Assembly: GCA_961205875.1 (NCBI GenBank)
Contig: OY540810.1
Coordinates: 31,062,001 to 31,126,000, forward strand
Direction of reading: 5' to 3'
DNA from: Sialis fuliginosa
Taxonomy: Eukaryota > Arthropoda > Insecta > Megaloptera > Sialidae
Length of the DNA: 64,000 nucleotides
Shown here: piece by piece, positions 1 through 11,036 of the stretch
Layout: each line of letters opens with the position of its first letter
How positions within the stretch are numbered: position 1 is the first letter of the stretch
Position numbers and translations under genes: made by a program
Notes under the pieces: model-generated
Seen by the model: only the letters and a program-made list of their open reading frames with translations
The model's database searches: none
Told to the model about the DNA's origin: nothing

Positions 1-595
1 GTAGTTTAGTCGAAAATATTAAATCAATATTTAGTGCGAAATATTAAATACAGATATAATAAAATAATAACTAAGAAGAATTAACAATAAGATATTATAC
101 TTGACGGCAAAATGTGAAATTAACCACTTTGACATTTGAACTGTTAAATAGTGAGTTACCTACATTAATGCATCACTTACTTCAAATATTAGCAATTGAA
201 ATACCATAGTTTTAGTATAATTTCATTAATCTTTAAATGACAACAGAAACAATTGATATTGAATTAGGATTACGTTATGAATTAATTATATGCATCAAAT
301 ATTATGATTGAGTTTTGTTAAAAGTAAATGCTTTTGCGGTGTTTAAATTATTTTAATTAATTGTTGGATAATTACTTGATATAATATTTGCGGGTTGTGC
401 GTAATTATTTAAATAATAATATAAATAAAATTCATTCTGAATTCACTGTGTAAATAGAATTATAAATTATATGGAATTTAATATTACAATACATTATTCA
501 TATATTTACTATAATGTAATAATTTAGCAGTATAACTATTAAATTGATACGCCTCTGAAAAAAAAAAAATATATTATTTTGTAAAGAATGCATTT
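1..595. other. AT-rich stretch, nothing recognised
   Basis: This opening block is dominated by A/T homopolymers and short AT words. I see no splice-bounded open frame, terminal repeat or RNA gene in it. Confidence 0.6.
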
Positions 596-889
596 TTGTA
601 CACAAACAAACCACATAGTAAACAGTCAATAGAGATGCGGTCAAGAAGCAATAAGCGACCCTTTGCTAGGAGTATTTAGCAAAGGTTTTATGACATGCAC
701 ACGTTATCTACGGTCAGGGCACGAACACTTATACAGCGTCTGCAGTAACACACACCTACCCCCGCTGCACACCGCACCCTTAAAAATATTCGAGTATTGC
801 AGACCAATTCCTAGAACGAGACGTGACGTCACAGGCACGAGCCTGCCATTCTAACTCCGCACTGCGCGCGCCCCTGAGTTACCCAGCGA

Positions 890-945
890 AATTAGTATAA
901 AACTGGACGTAAAATGAAGACAAATCAGTCTCCTTCGGGAGGACT
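890..945 (+). promoter_or_regulatory. TATA plus Initiator core promoter with a hairpin at the predicted start
   Basis: A TATAAAA box begins at 896 and the arthropod-type Initiator TCAGTC lies at 925-930, so the A at 927 sits 31 bases downstream of the TATA box, the expected spacing. A short hairpin begins exactly at that A: AGTC and TCC pair with GGA and GACT around a TTCG tetraloop (927-945, one bulged G). The surroundings (about 840-1020) are far richer in G and C than the flanks. I see no convincing downstream promoter element. The arrangement is typical of insect retrotransposon LTRs, but a host promoter is also possible. Confidence 0.45.
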
Positions 946-1038
946 CACACGATGATATAGGAGACTCACTCCAAGTCTCACTGACCAGCTCAGCCATTTT
1001 GATAGACTACTGACTGGTTCAATTTCGATAGACAAAAA

Positions 1039-1410
1039 GGGGATTGTTACACGGCTGCAGGCCCGCGACCATTGTTGCGCCTCTGCAGTCAACAATCACC
1101 CACCGTTGATATTCTCGGGGATTGTTACACGGCTGCAGGCCCGCGACCATTGTTGCGCCTCTGCAGTCAACAATCACCCACCGTTGATATTCTCGGGGAT
1201 TGTTACACGGCTGCAGGCCCGCGACCATTGTTGCGCCTCTGCAGTCAACAATCACCCACCGTTGATATTCTCGGGGATTGTTATACGGCTGCAGGCCCGC
1301 GACCATTGTTGCGCCTCTGCAGTCAACAATCCCCACCTGCGATATTCTCGGGGATTGTTACACGGCTGCAGGCCCGCGACCATTGTTGCGCCTCTGCAGT
1401 CAACAATCCC
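1039..1410. repeat. 78-bp minisatellite, about 4.8 copies
   Basis: Units begin with GGGGATTGTT at 1039, 1117, 1195, 1273 and 1350, giving periods of 78, 78, 78 and 77. The copies are almost identical. The fifth carries a one-base deletion and a few substitutions near the junction. Each unit contains two CTGCAG sites and an outer inverted pair GGATTGTT ... AACAATC, so each can fold into its own stem-loop. Because 78 is 26 codons, several frames stay open on both strands; I treat those frames as artefacts. Confidence 0.95.
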
Positions 1411-1729
1411 TATTGATAGACCTAAAGCCTCCCTGGTGGGCCCCAACACCAGAGCTCGTTACTCGCCACGATCCATCCACCGACGCCCGTACCGCCGCTC
1501 TTGGACGCCATCTCCAGGTCCGCCCTCGGACGTTGCCCCCAGGCCCGCACACGTACGCTCAACACATCGACGCCTCCGCCGTCGCCATCTAGGACGCCGA
1601 CGCCGTCCACCACGTCAGTCTACATCCCCCCCAAACTCAAGATGCAGACAACCCTTTAATTACGACACTACTATAATATACAATATAACATAACAAATAT
1701 TATTGTATATTCACATTGTTATTGTTTTA

Positions 1730-1748
1730 AATAAAAATAAACAATAAA
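1730..1748 (+). terminator. Cluster of three AATAAA polyadenylation signals
   Basis: AATAAA occurs at 1730, 1736 and 1743, about 800 bases downstream of the predicted start at 927. In this AT-rich DNA single AATAAA words are common, so the value lies in the clustering and in the position at the end of the GC-rich island. Confidence 0.3.
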
Positions 1749-2697
1749 AACACATCTCTCTGTCTCTCTCTCACTCACACACATACACACACACGCCTTT
1801 TCGTATCAAAATATATGATATTTAATAATTTAATATATATATAAGAAGTTCACAAGCCAAAACGATGAACTCTTAATAATAAACAAACATGTTTAATTTT
1901 TTTTGTCAATTATGTAGATGACATAAATCAATAAAAAGAAAACTAAATTTCTGTTGAAATCTTAAAAAGGTATTTTTGGCGATTATTATACTAATATATT
2001 AAATATATTCAATTCTAAACTAAATTGAATTACATTACATATATGAATTTCAAGGCGGAATAAAAGTTATAAAAATATTGACTTTATTATTGAAACAACC
2101 TACATATAAAAATGTAAAGAATAATTTTGAAAATGTTGTAGGTCACCAATGCGGAACATGTATACATATATTGTACTATTTAATATTAAAGTATTTAATT
2201 CAACGTATTAAAAACAAAGTAAGTAATATTTTTATAGAATAAATTTTCTTCGGAGACGATAAAACTTTTGAAAAGGAAAACAGTATAGAATTTTAAAGTT
2301 GTTTCGAGAAACTCCAATATAGTTGTGTCTTTCAGAGTAAAAATATAGACGTCGAGAGTAGAAGTTCAAATAAAACATCCAAATAACTAAACATGACTAA
2401 ATTGGATTTGTACAGGTTAAAAAGTGTACAAATGTTTACAAATAAATTGTCATCAAAAATCTAGAAAAGGTAATATTGTATGTTATATTACCTAACATAG
2501 CCTTTTATTAGAATATAGTACATATTATAAAATATATGTAAGTACATAATACCCCTAAATTTTAAAAAAGGAGGTGCACATTAATACAAAAATATCTGGT
2601 GTAACAATTTAATATGGTCCAGAAAAAATCTCTTCGAATCGATAGTTGTTACTCGTTGAAATACGAATCTGACGAAAAATATGTATACAGTGTATTC
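1749..2697. other. AT-rich spacer with CT/CA simple repeat
   Basis: A (CT)n then (CA)n simple repeat runs from about 1755 to 1795. The rest is AT-rich sequence in which I recognise nothing. Confidence 0.6.
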
Positions 2698-3083
2698 CAA
2701 GTTGATTAAGACATAGGAAATTTAACATGGGGACAATTAGAAATGTTGCAGTAGCCTTTGGTCAAATTTAAAGATGTGTGATTGGTGCATTTTGAAATGC
2801 CGCCTTGAAACTAACTGATAAATTTTAAATTAATCAACAGTATTTTGTTTTCAACTTTAATATAATTAATGAAATAAAAGTAAGCATCCTAGATAAAATT
2901 AGAACAATATTTTTTGGCAGATATAAATTTGAAAACAAAATACTAATTACTATTTTATTAAATTTTGTGGCGGTATTTCAAAATGCACCAATCACACATC
3001 GTTATTTGACCAAAGGTTACTACAACATTTCTAATTGTCTCCATGTTAAATTTCTTATGTCTTAATCAACTTGGAATACACTG
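2698..3083. mobile_element. TA-target MITE (CAGTGTATTCC termini)
   Basis: The 386-bp element starts CAGTGTATTCCAAG and ends with its complement CTTGGAATACACTG. It is flanked on both sides by TA (2696-2697 and 3084-3085). The inverted arms continue, with mismatches, for roughly 90 bases and meet an AT-rich centre with no coding capacity. A TA target duplication with CAGT-type termini is characteristic of the Tc1/mariner/pogo superfamily, so this is a non-autonomous member. Confidence 0.9.
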
Positions 3084-4678
3084 TATAACCTTTTTGGTAG
3101 AGAATTTTACTATCTTTAATTTTATATGTAACTGTTTTTGGCCATATGGGACGAAGGAGTGTGAGTGAGAGGGCAATATGAACGTGCAGAGTAGAGAAAC
3201 GCACTTGGTTATTAATTAAAATAAAAATGGTTGCCGGCAAAAATCTTGAAATTGAAGTACATATACCGTAATGTTAACATTCATTTGATGAGTATAAGAA
3301 AAATATAAAGTATGAAAATATAAGTTTTAAAATATACATTTTCATGATTGAAAATACCTAAATTCAAGGTTTCATGAACTTTTAAAAATGTATAACAAAT
3401 AAAGGAGTAGAGTTACAGTTATGAGTGTAAGGACCTTTTTATGCGAAAAGGCCTAAAGATGATAAAAAAAAAGATTTCAAAAAACATTTTTTTGTAGGGC
3501 CCTTTTGAGGTTTAAACAATATTCGACCGAGGTACCGACTGGCACCTTGCACTTTTATAATCGGGCCAAACCTCCCCAAAAATTCTATCAGAATAATTTT
3601 CCAAAAGTCTCCGCTACTATATTTTGGTCATAATTAATTTCATTATTATTATTAGTTCACTAGACGCAATTTGGAAAATATTCTTATATGCACATTGTGC
3701 ATACATACATATGAACTTGTACATTTTCAAAGTTATAGAAAACATAAATATCAGGTGCTTTTATAAAATACCGAATGAATAAATTTGTGCAAAGGTATAT
3801 GAAGAATACTATAAATATACATATTTTATACTCGCAAACTACGGCAGTTACGATATTGAGATTGCAAAGTACGCTACAAGAAAATATGTTTCATATGTAA
3901 AAGTTACCGACAAATATACTACTTTTTCAAAAAAAATTCGTTTTTAAATTTTATGATTCATAAAACAATCTTGCAGTTGTAAGTACATTATTTATTGTTA
4001 TAGTCATTGATATATTTTTGGGATATAAAGATATAAAGAGATGGTTTTTATATATAATGTAATACTTTAAATTTTATAATTAAAAATACAATAGTTATAA
4101 AATATTTTAACGAGTAAATTATTTATATGATCACCTGTATATACCATGACTCTAACATATAATTTCCAAGTGTTTCATTTAATTCTATTTGATGCTACGT
4201 AAAAGTTAATAAAAATGAACGGTACAATTTTCAACTGCATACAATGTTCTAGAAAACTACGTTTATTTTTAAATTCAACAAGTTTAATGTTTTTTTAAGT
4301 TCAGTAAAGAAAACTATGCATAGTTTTCCACAGTTTACAATAAAAATCAACCATTGTAATAGTTTTAATAGAATACACAGGAAAATGTATCGTTATCAAT
4401 TTAAATGCAGCGTTATTTAATTGAAAGAAATAATTTATGGTGTAGGTGCTGGGAAGTTATTTTTTCTTTACAAAACAAAATCTTTATAGTTAAACATTAT
4501 TATAATCTGAGGCTTTCGTGATGATTTTTTAACGGTTTCTATGAGTTTATTACAATTTTTATTTACATTAGTAGCATTTATCGTATTTGCTATATTACAT
4601 TAATTTGATTATTAATTTTATGCAATTTACTAAAAAATGTATATAATAATATAGGCAATTGTTAAAATGTTTCTTTAA
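3084..4678. other. AT-rich spacer
   Basis: A slightly GC-richer patch near 3497-3600 has no open frame or repeat structure that I recognise. The rest is AT-rich and appears featureless. Confidence 0.55.
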
Positions 4679-5009
4679 TGTCCGGTATTATAAAGGACCT
4701 AACAAAATTTGTTAGCTAGCAATTACATTCAAATGGGGTATTAATACTGTACTAGTATCTATGGATTAGTTATGGAATTTAGAGCAGTGAACTTCAACTA
4801 ATTGTAACACAGTTGGCATCTTTGACCGTACAAAATAATATTCATAACATCACCACTGTTTTAATACCGTTTGTATTTACCTTCAACGCGTGCGCGAAAC
4901 TTGTCAAAGTCATCAACAAACTCCAAAAGAACTGTCATATAAGTTTGATATCTCAGTTGAAAGTGCTTGTTAGCTAACAAATTTGTTAGGTCCTTTATGA
5001 TACCGGACA
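4679..5009. mobile_element. Harbinger-like MITE (TGTCCGGTATT termini, TAA duplication)
   Basis: The 331-bp element begins TGTCCGGTATTATAAAGG and ends with the near-perfect complement CCTTTATGATACCGGACA. The three bases TAA occur directly outside both ends (4676-4678 and 5010-5012), a 3-bp duplication of the type left by PIF/Harbinger elements. Just inside the ends is a second inverted word, CTAACAAA...TTGTTAG. There is no open frame. A divergent relative lies at 35227-35767. Confidence 0.85.
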
Positions 5010-5630
5010 TAAGAGCCGAATACAAACTGAGATTGCTGATATAATTTAAAATACAAAACTATCTACATATGTTATTGAAATATGAAATAAACGAGTAATT
5101 AAATTAATTAAACCTCACTGTGTAAAATGAATAATAAATGAAATAAAAAGAATCTTCTACTAATTTGTAGTTTGCATTTACTTCTCATGTATCTGACACT
5201 GTACAAGCTGTATCTTTTGCAGTGAATTCTTGCAGAAAGATGTGCACTATAATCGTAGTTTTTGAGATATAAGGCCCCTTTTGACGGCAGATTGTTTTTG
5301 CATCTACACCGCTTCTTGTTATTTATTTTGATGAGAGTGGAAAATTAATTAAGGTGGTCGTTTTTTGTTCATTAACGGTACATCATCATATTGATCATAA
5401 ATAAAAATACATAAATTATTATTATAATCAAATAATATATTTAATATAAACCTATATTTTTAATCATTCGCGGCACACCAAGGATTTTTCGTGGCACACA
5501 GTTTGGTGGTCACTGTGCTAGAGTGACTGTATATGATAAAAACATTCTAAGTTTCCTGTTAATTAACATTAAGAATATTTATAAGATTAATGGCATTAAT
5601 TTTACGTCAAATACTTTTTTATAAATAAGA
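5010..5630. other. AT-rich spacer
   Basis: I recognise no gene or structured repeat in this stretch. Confidence 0.5.
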
Positions 5631-5700
5631 CTAGCGCTTTGGACTCGGTGTTACCCGGATTAAAATCCACAAATTCATAGTGACCTTAAATATTCAACAT
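5631..5700 (-). mobile_element. Helitron-like 3' end (minus orientation)
   Basis: Read on the minus strand the sequence ends ...GGGTAACACCGAGTCC then AAAGCGCTAG, followed by T. This closely matches the 3' end of the short element at 34729-34929 (GGGTAACACCGGGTCC then AATGCGCTAG, then T). A CTAG end followed by T is the canonical Helitron terminus. I cannot place the other end, so only the recognisable terminus is marked. Confidence 0.6.
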
Positions 5701-7623
5701 GCCCACAAAAAACTATTCAAAAACTAATACAAAACAATATTAACTAAAAACACAAAAATTAAAAGAGAGTAATTTTACTTTATCAATATTTTAATATTTT
5801 GTGAGTAGATATCTTTTATGTTACGAAATAAAAAAAAGTCTAATCATTTTGTGTCTATACGTTTGCAATATAGTAAGCAAGCATATGTTTATCCTCATAT
5901 TTAAAAGAATAAATAAAAATATCAATAATATTAAACTGCACCAACATCGCCATAAATATAACAGTAACTGAATCCATATATAAATTCAACCATCATAATA
6001 TTATTACCTGAAATTTCTCATAGCTTCTATATCGGTAAATATACGAGGCAATAAATTTCAAATTCTAATTCATACCTTTATATTAATATCACACACATAT
6101 ACAAATGCACGAGAATCTATTACATTCACATACAAATGCTACCGAATATACAAGTGTATATTAAATATATACTATAAAAAACACACATATTTGCAGTGGC
6201 AATCGTACATTCGGAGTGGATTTTCTTGTAGGATTTCCCTGTGTGAAAATGCGCTGATAGCATCGCACACGCACCACTTATTGTGTGTTGTTTTATGGTT
6301 ATTGCGAGATATTTTTATTGGCCAAAATCGATCTGTAATACTCTTTTTACTGATCTGCGCTTGAGTGTTTTAGTGATTTATCGGGGGAATGTAGGTAGCA
6401 GATATTAATTAATTGTATTATTTGAGTAAAAGTTGTGTTTTATTGAATCTGCTCTTGTGAAACTAATCGCTGATCAAGAAAATAATTGTATATTGATAAA
6501 TTATTATTGACTTTACCTCACTTCAAGTTTATTTTGAAATTAAATCATTTTTATAAAATTGTTAGAAAACTTCAAATATTATTAAGCATGAAAATTATTT
6601 TAACATTTAAAAAACTATATCTTTTAAAAATAGAAATGACATGATTAATAACTTGCGTGGATTTATTTATTTATTATTTTAATAAAGAGAAATATAATGA
6701 CAAACAAAATTGTTATATAGTTGTTATAATATGCAATTAAATCAATATTCTATTTAAAAAATTCTAGTAACATATTATAAAACAACTCATATTATAGATA
6801 TAACATATTTTATTTATTATTGAATAAAAATCACAATTGCCATGAAAAACTGAAATATATGTGTTGGTCGAAAAACTAACAATCACTCGAGTGCAATATT
6901 AAATTCAACTATCAAGTAAGCTTTGGAAAAAAGAATGGTTGATGTTTATATTTATTAAAATGCGTTGCTTATTTTAATTAATACTTTATTTTATGGCAGA
7001 CTATTGCAAAAGACCGCGCTGGCGGCAAACTTTTTTCCGACTTGATTTCTATTATCGTTACTGCTAATTCCTTATGTTACCTAACGTAACAAAATATATA
7101 TTAAAGAACATATCTATAAATTAAAAAAAAAACACACACGTAAATCGGATAAGTGGTTCTCGAGTGATAAGTGCACTAACGGACAGACAGAGAGAGACGT
7201 TGCGTTTTATAATTATTTAAATTTTTTGGGCGCATTTGTCGGGGACGCTTTTGTTGGTGTACCAAAATATATATTCACTATTCAAAAATGTTTTATATTA
7301 TAAGCACATATCGTACTCTATTTCTTTCTTTTTCCTTTTTGTGTTTTTCAAATAAATGTATGGTTTTTATTTTTATCCGTAAATATAAATTTATGTATAC
7401 AAAAGAGCGAGTGTAATGAAATATTCAACAAGTATAAGAATAAAATGTATTTGTTATTTCTTCCTCTTCTCTTTTGTTTTCCTTTCATACAAATCACAAA
7501 TGAACCGTATGGGATTTTTTTATTTTTCAAGACATATATCTCCAAAGTTTCTAAAACTAGTATGAATGTAGAGATTTAACAAAATATTTTTAATATTTGA
7601 AGTATTAATGTATTAATGTTTTT
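5701..7623. other. AT-rich spacer with a less AT-rich patch near 6190-6410
   Basis: The patch at 6190-6410 resembles single-copy sequence more than its neighbours, but it has no sustained open frame. An acceptor-like TTTGCAG at about 6191 has no partner donor. I see nothing else. Confidence 0.45.
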
Positions 7624-7990
7624 TAGATTTTTTGCATCGATAGTTTAGAAAGCAGAGGAGGGGGGGGGCGCTCTGATAACGTCTTTGAACACAACTATAT
7701 CGTCACTGAAGGGTTAAAATCAAAAGATCATACAACAATTTTTATAGCATTTTTGGAGACCTATCCAAAGACACCCTACTTAATGGATTTAGTGAATTTT
7801 TATACTTTTCGTTATGAAAAGGGGGTCCAAATTATTTTTTTTCTTCAAAAATCTTATCATTTCTGTTTTTGGGCTATCAATCTTCGTCCGTATACCAAAT
7901 TTCATCAATCGGTCTAAAATTTTCGAGGACGGACCGACGGACAGACATAACGAAACTATAAGGTTTCCTAGTTTTCTACGGAACCCAAAA
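7624..7990 (-). repeat. GGGTTCC-type dispersed repeat, minus copy
   Basis: This is the reverse-complement relative of the copy at 17081-17664. Shared landmarks are the CTATCGATG word (here 7636-7644 inverted), a G/C-run segment beside CTCTGATAAC, the GTATACCAAATTTCATC word, the CGGACGGAC cluster, and a terminal CTACGGAACCC. It is a typical arthropod dispersed repeat with no preserved coding capacity. Confidence 0.8.
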
Positions 7991-8427
7991 ATGACAAATT
8001 AAAATTAATATATAAAATATTTTAAGCAATAACTTTTAATAGTTTTTACGCACGCAAACAATATTGTAGAAACTTTCACAAAATTTGAATATTCTAAGAG
8101 AATTTTACTACAAACACGAAGAAACAGAATTCCGAGTCATATCAATATTTTCCGGTAGTTATTTTCTACATTTTTCTGCTCAATTACAGTTCACATTCGA
8201 ACGACAAATTCGATTTCTGAGTTATGAAGCACTATATTTTATCGTTCGGATATTTCCAGTCTATACGTATAGGTACTAAAGATTTATTGATATATGATAA
8301 TATCATCTGATAATACGATTAAAGTTTGCATAAATTCATGTATTTCACAATGTATTCGTGCAATAAATCATTGCTCTCGAGTAGTTTGTTTTAAAATCAG
8401 ATCCAATTTCCTAAAGTACACATATAC
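7991..8427. other. AT-rich spacer
   Basis: I see no supported feature here. The 64-codon frame near 8085 shows no coding signature. Confidence 0.5.
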
Positions 8428-8475
8428 CAGCACCTGAACACCGAAGTTAAGTTCGGCGTTGATTGTCGCAGAGAT
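8428..8475 (+). pseudogene. Possible 5S rRNA-derived fragment
   Basis: The segment contains AACACCGAAGTTAAG followed by a TCGGCG-type word. This is reminiscent of the region around box A in eukaryotic 5S rRNA (ACCGAAGTTAAGC...GTCGGG). The resemblance covers only about 45 bases and the rest of the gene is absent, so it would be a fragment or a 5S-derived SINE head. Chance similarity is possible. Confidence 0.35.
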
Positions 8476-8730
8476 AATATAAAATTTTTAAATTTGTGGA
8501 TGTCTCGAAGAAGAGACTATAAAGTTTCTTTTGAAAACAAAAATATCGATATTTCAAGTTTTTTGTTAGCTATGTAAAAAAGAACACTTTATTGTGATTT
8601 ATGGTTTGTTAAAGTGTTTTTAAATTTTTTGTTAATATTTCGTCACATTTGTTTAAAATTTTTAATGTGATTAATTATTCATTAACATTTATCAATTTTG
8701 AAATAAATAATACATAAAATTATGAAGATA

Positions 8731-9297
8731 CACTGGAGGACACACTTAATAATTTCATCAATTTTTTTCCTGACTTTTATGGAAAGACAAATTATTATAA
8801 ATAATACCAAAATGTTGTTATGAAATTTTGCCATTTGTTATAAAAAAATACAAGATTAATGAAACTTATTGAAAATTAGGAGGATATATTTATAAATTCA
8901 CTATTATAAAAATTAATAAAATTAAAAAATAGAAAAAAATAATAAATAGTATTACTTTCATTCCGTCTAATGACTTGGAATAAACGTTGTGGTATTGATT
9001 GTACCGATTTAATTAATACATTTTCTAGTAAGTTAGTCCAGATTTCTTTTATTTTGGTTTTTAACTCTAAAACAGTGGAAAATTGTTTAGCATTTTCGCA
9101 AACTTTGTTTTAACCATGTAGCCCCAAAGATTCTCAATTGGATTAAAATCCAGGTTGCGAGCTGGCCAATCCAATAAATAGATATTCTTATCTTGAAACC
9201 ATATATTTTGATACATGAATTGCAGAATTATCCTGCTGAAATATGAAATCCTCGGACATAATCCTTTCACCAAACTCAATAATGCGATTTCTAACAT
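8731..9297 (-). pseudogene. Decayed Tc1-type DDE transposase, C-terminal half
   Basis: Read on the minus strand, pieces of one transposase appear in order in shifted frames. FIFQQDNSAIHVSK carries the second catalytic Asp (codon 9230-9232). WFQDKNIYLLDWPARNLDF is followed by NPIENLWG, with the third acidic residue at codon 9133-9135. The C-terminal tail IKSVQSIPQRLFQVI ends near 8960. The QQDN...H and DWP...NPIENLW signatures are diagnostic of Tc1-like transposases, which cut and paste DNA at TA sites. At least two frameshifts and loss of everything upstream of about 9297 (first Asp and DNA-binding domains) make it inactive. The Asp-Glu spacing is about 31-32 residues, slightly short because of the indels. 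CACTGGAGGACACAC at 8731, preceded by TA, may be the surviving terminal repeat. Confidence 0.85.
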
Positions 9298-9329
9298 GTA
9301 TATATGTATGTATGCAGAGCTGTGTATGT

Positions 9330-9800
9330 ATACTTACGTACAAATATTTAAGTACAAGTCTTGAGGCTTCCGCGGTGATCTTGATATGGATTTTGGATTC
9401 TGGGTGTAAACCGCGCCGATTTGGTCGTGTTATTGGTCGATAACACGACCAAATCGACGTAGCCTACACCTAAAAACCAAGATCAAAATACTTAAGTACT
9501 TTTTGAGGATTTTTACTTGTACTTAAGTACTTTATCAAACACAAATACTTGTACTTAAATACATTTGTGGAAAAGTAATTGTACTTATTTAAAAATGTAC
9601 TTAAACTTAAATACATACACATGCATATAAGTACAAAAAAGTACTTAAGTACTTTTATATTGTACAAGTACTTTTTCAGTTTCAAATTTATACAAATCTA
9701 ATTGTAATTACATAAATTTAAGTACAATTACAGAAAGTACTTATTTTGTGCTTAAGTACGTTTTTTGTATAAAGTAATTGTACTATACTTAAGTTCTGTT
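9330..9800. repeat. GTAC-rich repeat with an embedded palindrome
   Basis: Words of the type AAGTAC and TACTTAAGTAC recur roughly 16-18 times in both orientations. Near the left end a perfect inverted repeat (CGATTTGGTCGTGTTAT and complement, 9417-9456, 6-base loop) lies inside a wider imperfect one (about 9370-9485). Dense subterminal motifs of this type are seen in non-autonomous hAT-like elements, whose transposase binds repeated short sites. I did not find matching termini or a target duplication, so the class is a guess. Frames across it are artefacts. Confidence 0.6.
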
Positions 9801-10240
9801 TGTAGGTAAAAAATAAATATGATATTATTTTATAATTAGCATGAAAATGAATATACATTTCAAAATATTACAACAATGCTTGTACACGCTGTTTTTACTG
9901 CAAGTAGAAATAACAAACAATCAAAATCATCAAATCAAGCCGGCCACACGTACACAAAATATTATTATTTGATTTCATTGGATGTGTTTCTATTTGCAGT
10001 AAAAAAAATATAATACGAGTAGTACGTGTGGCAGTAGCCTTAGAGTGTATAATATATGTTGATATGGTTGTCAATTCGGTACATATTCTATTAAATATTT
10101 AAAAGAATCTAAAAATTATAATACCCCGCCACTGTCTTAATTATTGAACATTACAAGTCACATTTGATTTCTTTAAAATATAATAAAAAACATCCAACCT
10201 AATTAATTAATAAAAGAAAGTATATAATACAATAAGATGA
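9801..10240. other. AT-rich spacer
   Basis: I recognise no feature here. Confidence 0.5.
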
Positions 10241-10440
10241 TTAGTGCGACGTTGCCAGTTCATCCGTGATAGTGTTGGCAACCCTGGCAGGTGATGCGCG
10301 CACCTGCCGTACTTTCGGTTCATTAGTTGTTGGACAGAGAGGACCGGGCCTTGGCGTTTGCGTGTGGTCGCAACAGTCTCGGATTTAATTCTTTAGTTGT
10401 TACTGAATATTGTCTGTAAAAGATTTGTTTATGGCAAGAT
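10241..10440 (+). other. GC-elevated island, possible promoter or untranslated exon
   Basis: About 150 bases of clearly higher GC content contain two inverted short words (GGCAGGTG ... CACCTGCC, 10288-10310) and an Initiator-like TCATTAG at about 10319-10325. There is no TATA box at the expected distance and no long open frame. GT at about 10415 is a weak donor candidate. It could be the first exon of a host gene or the remnant of an LTR. Direction and function are uncertain. Confidence 0.25.
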
Positions 10441-10540
10441 ATATACTCGTACTACTTTTGTTTATTGTTTATTTACTATTTTTGTTTGAAAACTTTAGAT
10501 ATTTTTTCGGTCCCGTTAGCCAATGTTTGAGCTTTGGATC

Positions 10541-11036
10541 AAAAGTTAATTATCCCAAAATTTCAGACTCGTAAATCAAACCTGTGAACGGCACAAACCG
10601 AGTTTTTTCCATTTGATTAACATGGGAAAAATTTACTTATTTGTGAATAGCTCGTTGAAAAATTTATTGATTTTAATTTCTCACAGCAACATATTATAGA
10701 GAATTAAATTTCCTAGAAAAAAAATCCCAAGTGCATTTCATAGATCCAGTATTTTAATGATATGTTCGTTTAAACATTATCATAACAAGTAAAATCAAAT
10801 TTTTATGATAAATTTTTAACAAACATTTCTTAAAAATTACTGGATTTATGAGTTAAACACTTAATTCTTTACAAAATATTGGTCTGAGAAATTAAAAAAA
10901 ATTTTTTTTCAACGAGCTATTCACGAATAAGTAAAAAAGTAATTTATCCCATGTTAATCAAATGGGAAAAAGATTCGGTTTGCGTCGTCCATAGGTTTGA
11001 TCTATGAGTTTGAAATTTTGGGACAATTAATTTTTT
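10541..11036. repeat. Snap-back repeat, imperfect inverted arms of about 200 bp
   Basis: The left arm (from GTTAATTATCCCAAAATTTC) returns as its complement at the right end (GAAATTTTGGGACAATTAA). Further paired blocks include ATTTGATTAACATGGG and GAATAGCTCGTTGAAA. Arms are diverged, roughly 80-85% by eye. One arm of the same family occurs alone at 56191-56390. No coding capacity remains. Confidence 0.8.

Larger units (their letters stand above)
596..1748 (+). other. GC-rich candidate transcription unit (possible solo LTR)
   Basis: A GC-rich island stands out sharply from the AT-rich flanks. In order it has a TATA/Inr promoter (896-930), a 5' hairpin, a 78-bp minisatellite (1039-1410), a GC-rich Arg/Pro-coding-like stretch (about 1430-1630), and a cluster of three AATAAA signals at 1730-1748. 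Promoter, R-like region and poly(A) signals within about 1.1 kb, with no long conserved frame, would fit a solo LTR with an expanded internal repeat. I could not find a convincing TG...CA pair with target duplication, so the outer limits are guesses. It could also be a short non-coding RNA gene. The 195-codon frame across the repeats is explained by the repeat length being a multiple of three. Confidence 0.3.

Noticed and set aside
663-854. 63-codon plus-strand frame in the GC-rich island
   Set aside because: It lies upstream of the predicted transcription start, has no domain or splice context, and its openness follows from local GC content.
1019-1693. Several frames of 65-195 codons on both strands over the minisatellite
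   Set aside because: The 78-bp period keeps frames open in parallel on both strands; the peptides are simple repeats of one another.
9470-9685. 71-codon minus frame
   Set aside because: It runs through the GTAC/AAGTAC repeat and is composed of repeated KYL/KYF words.
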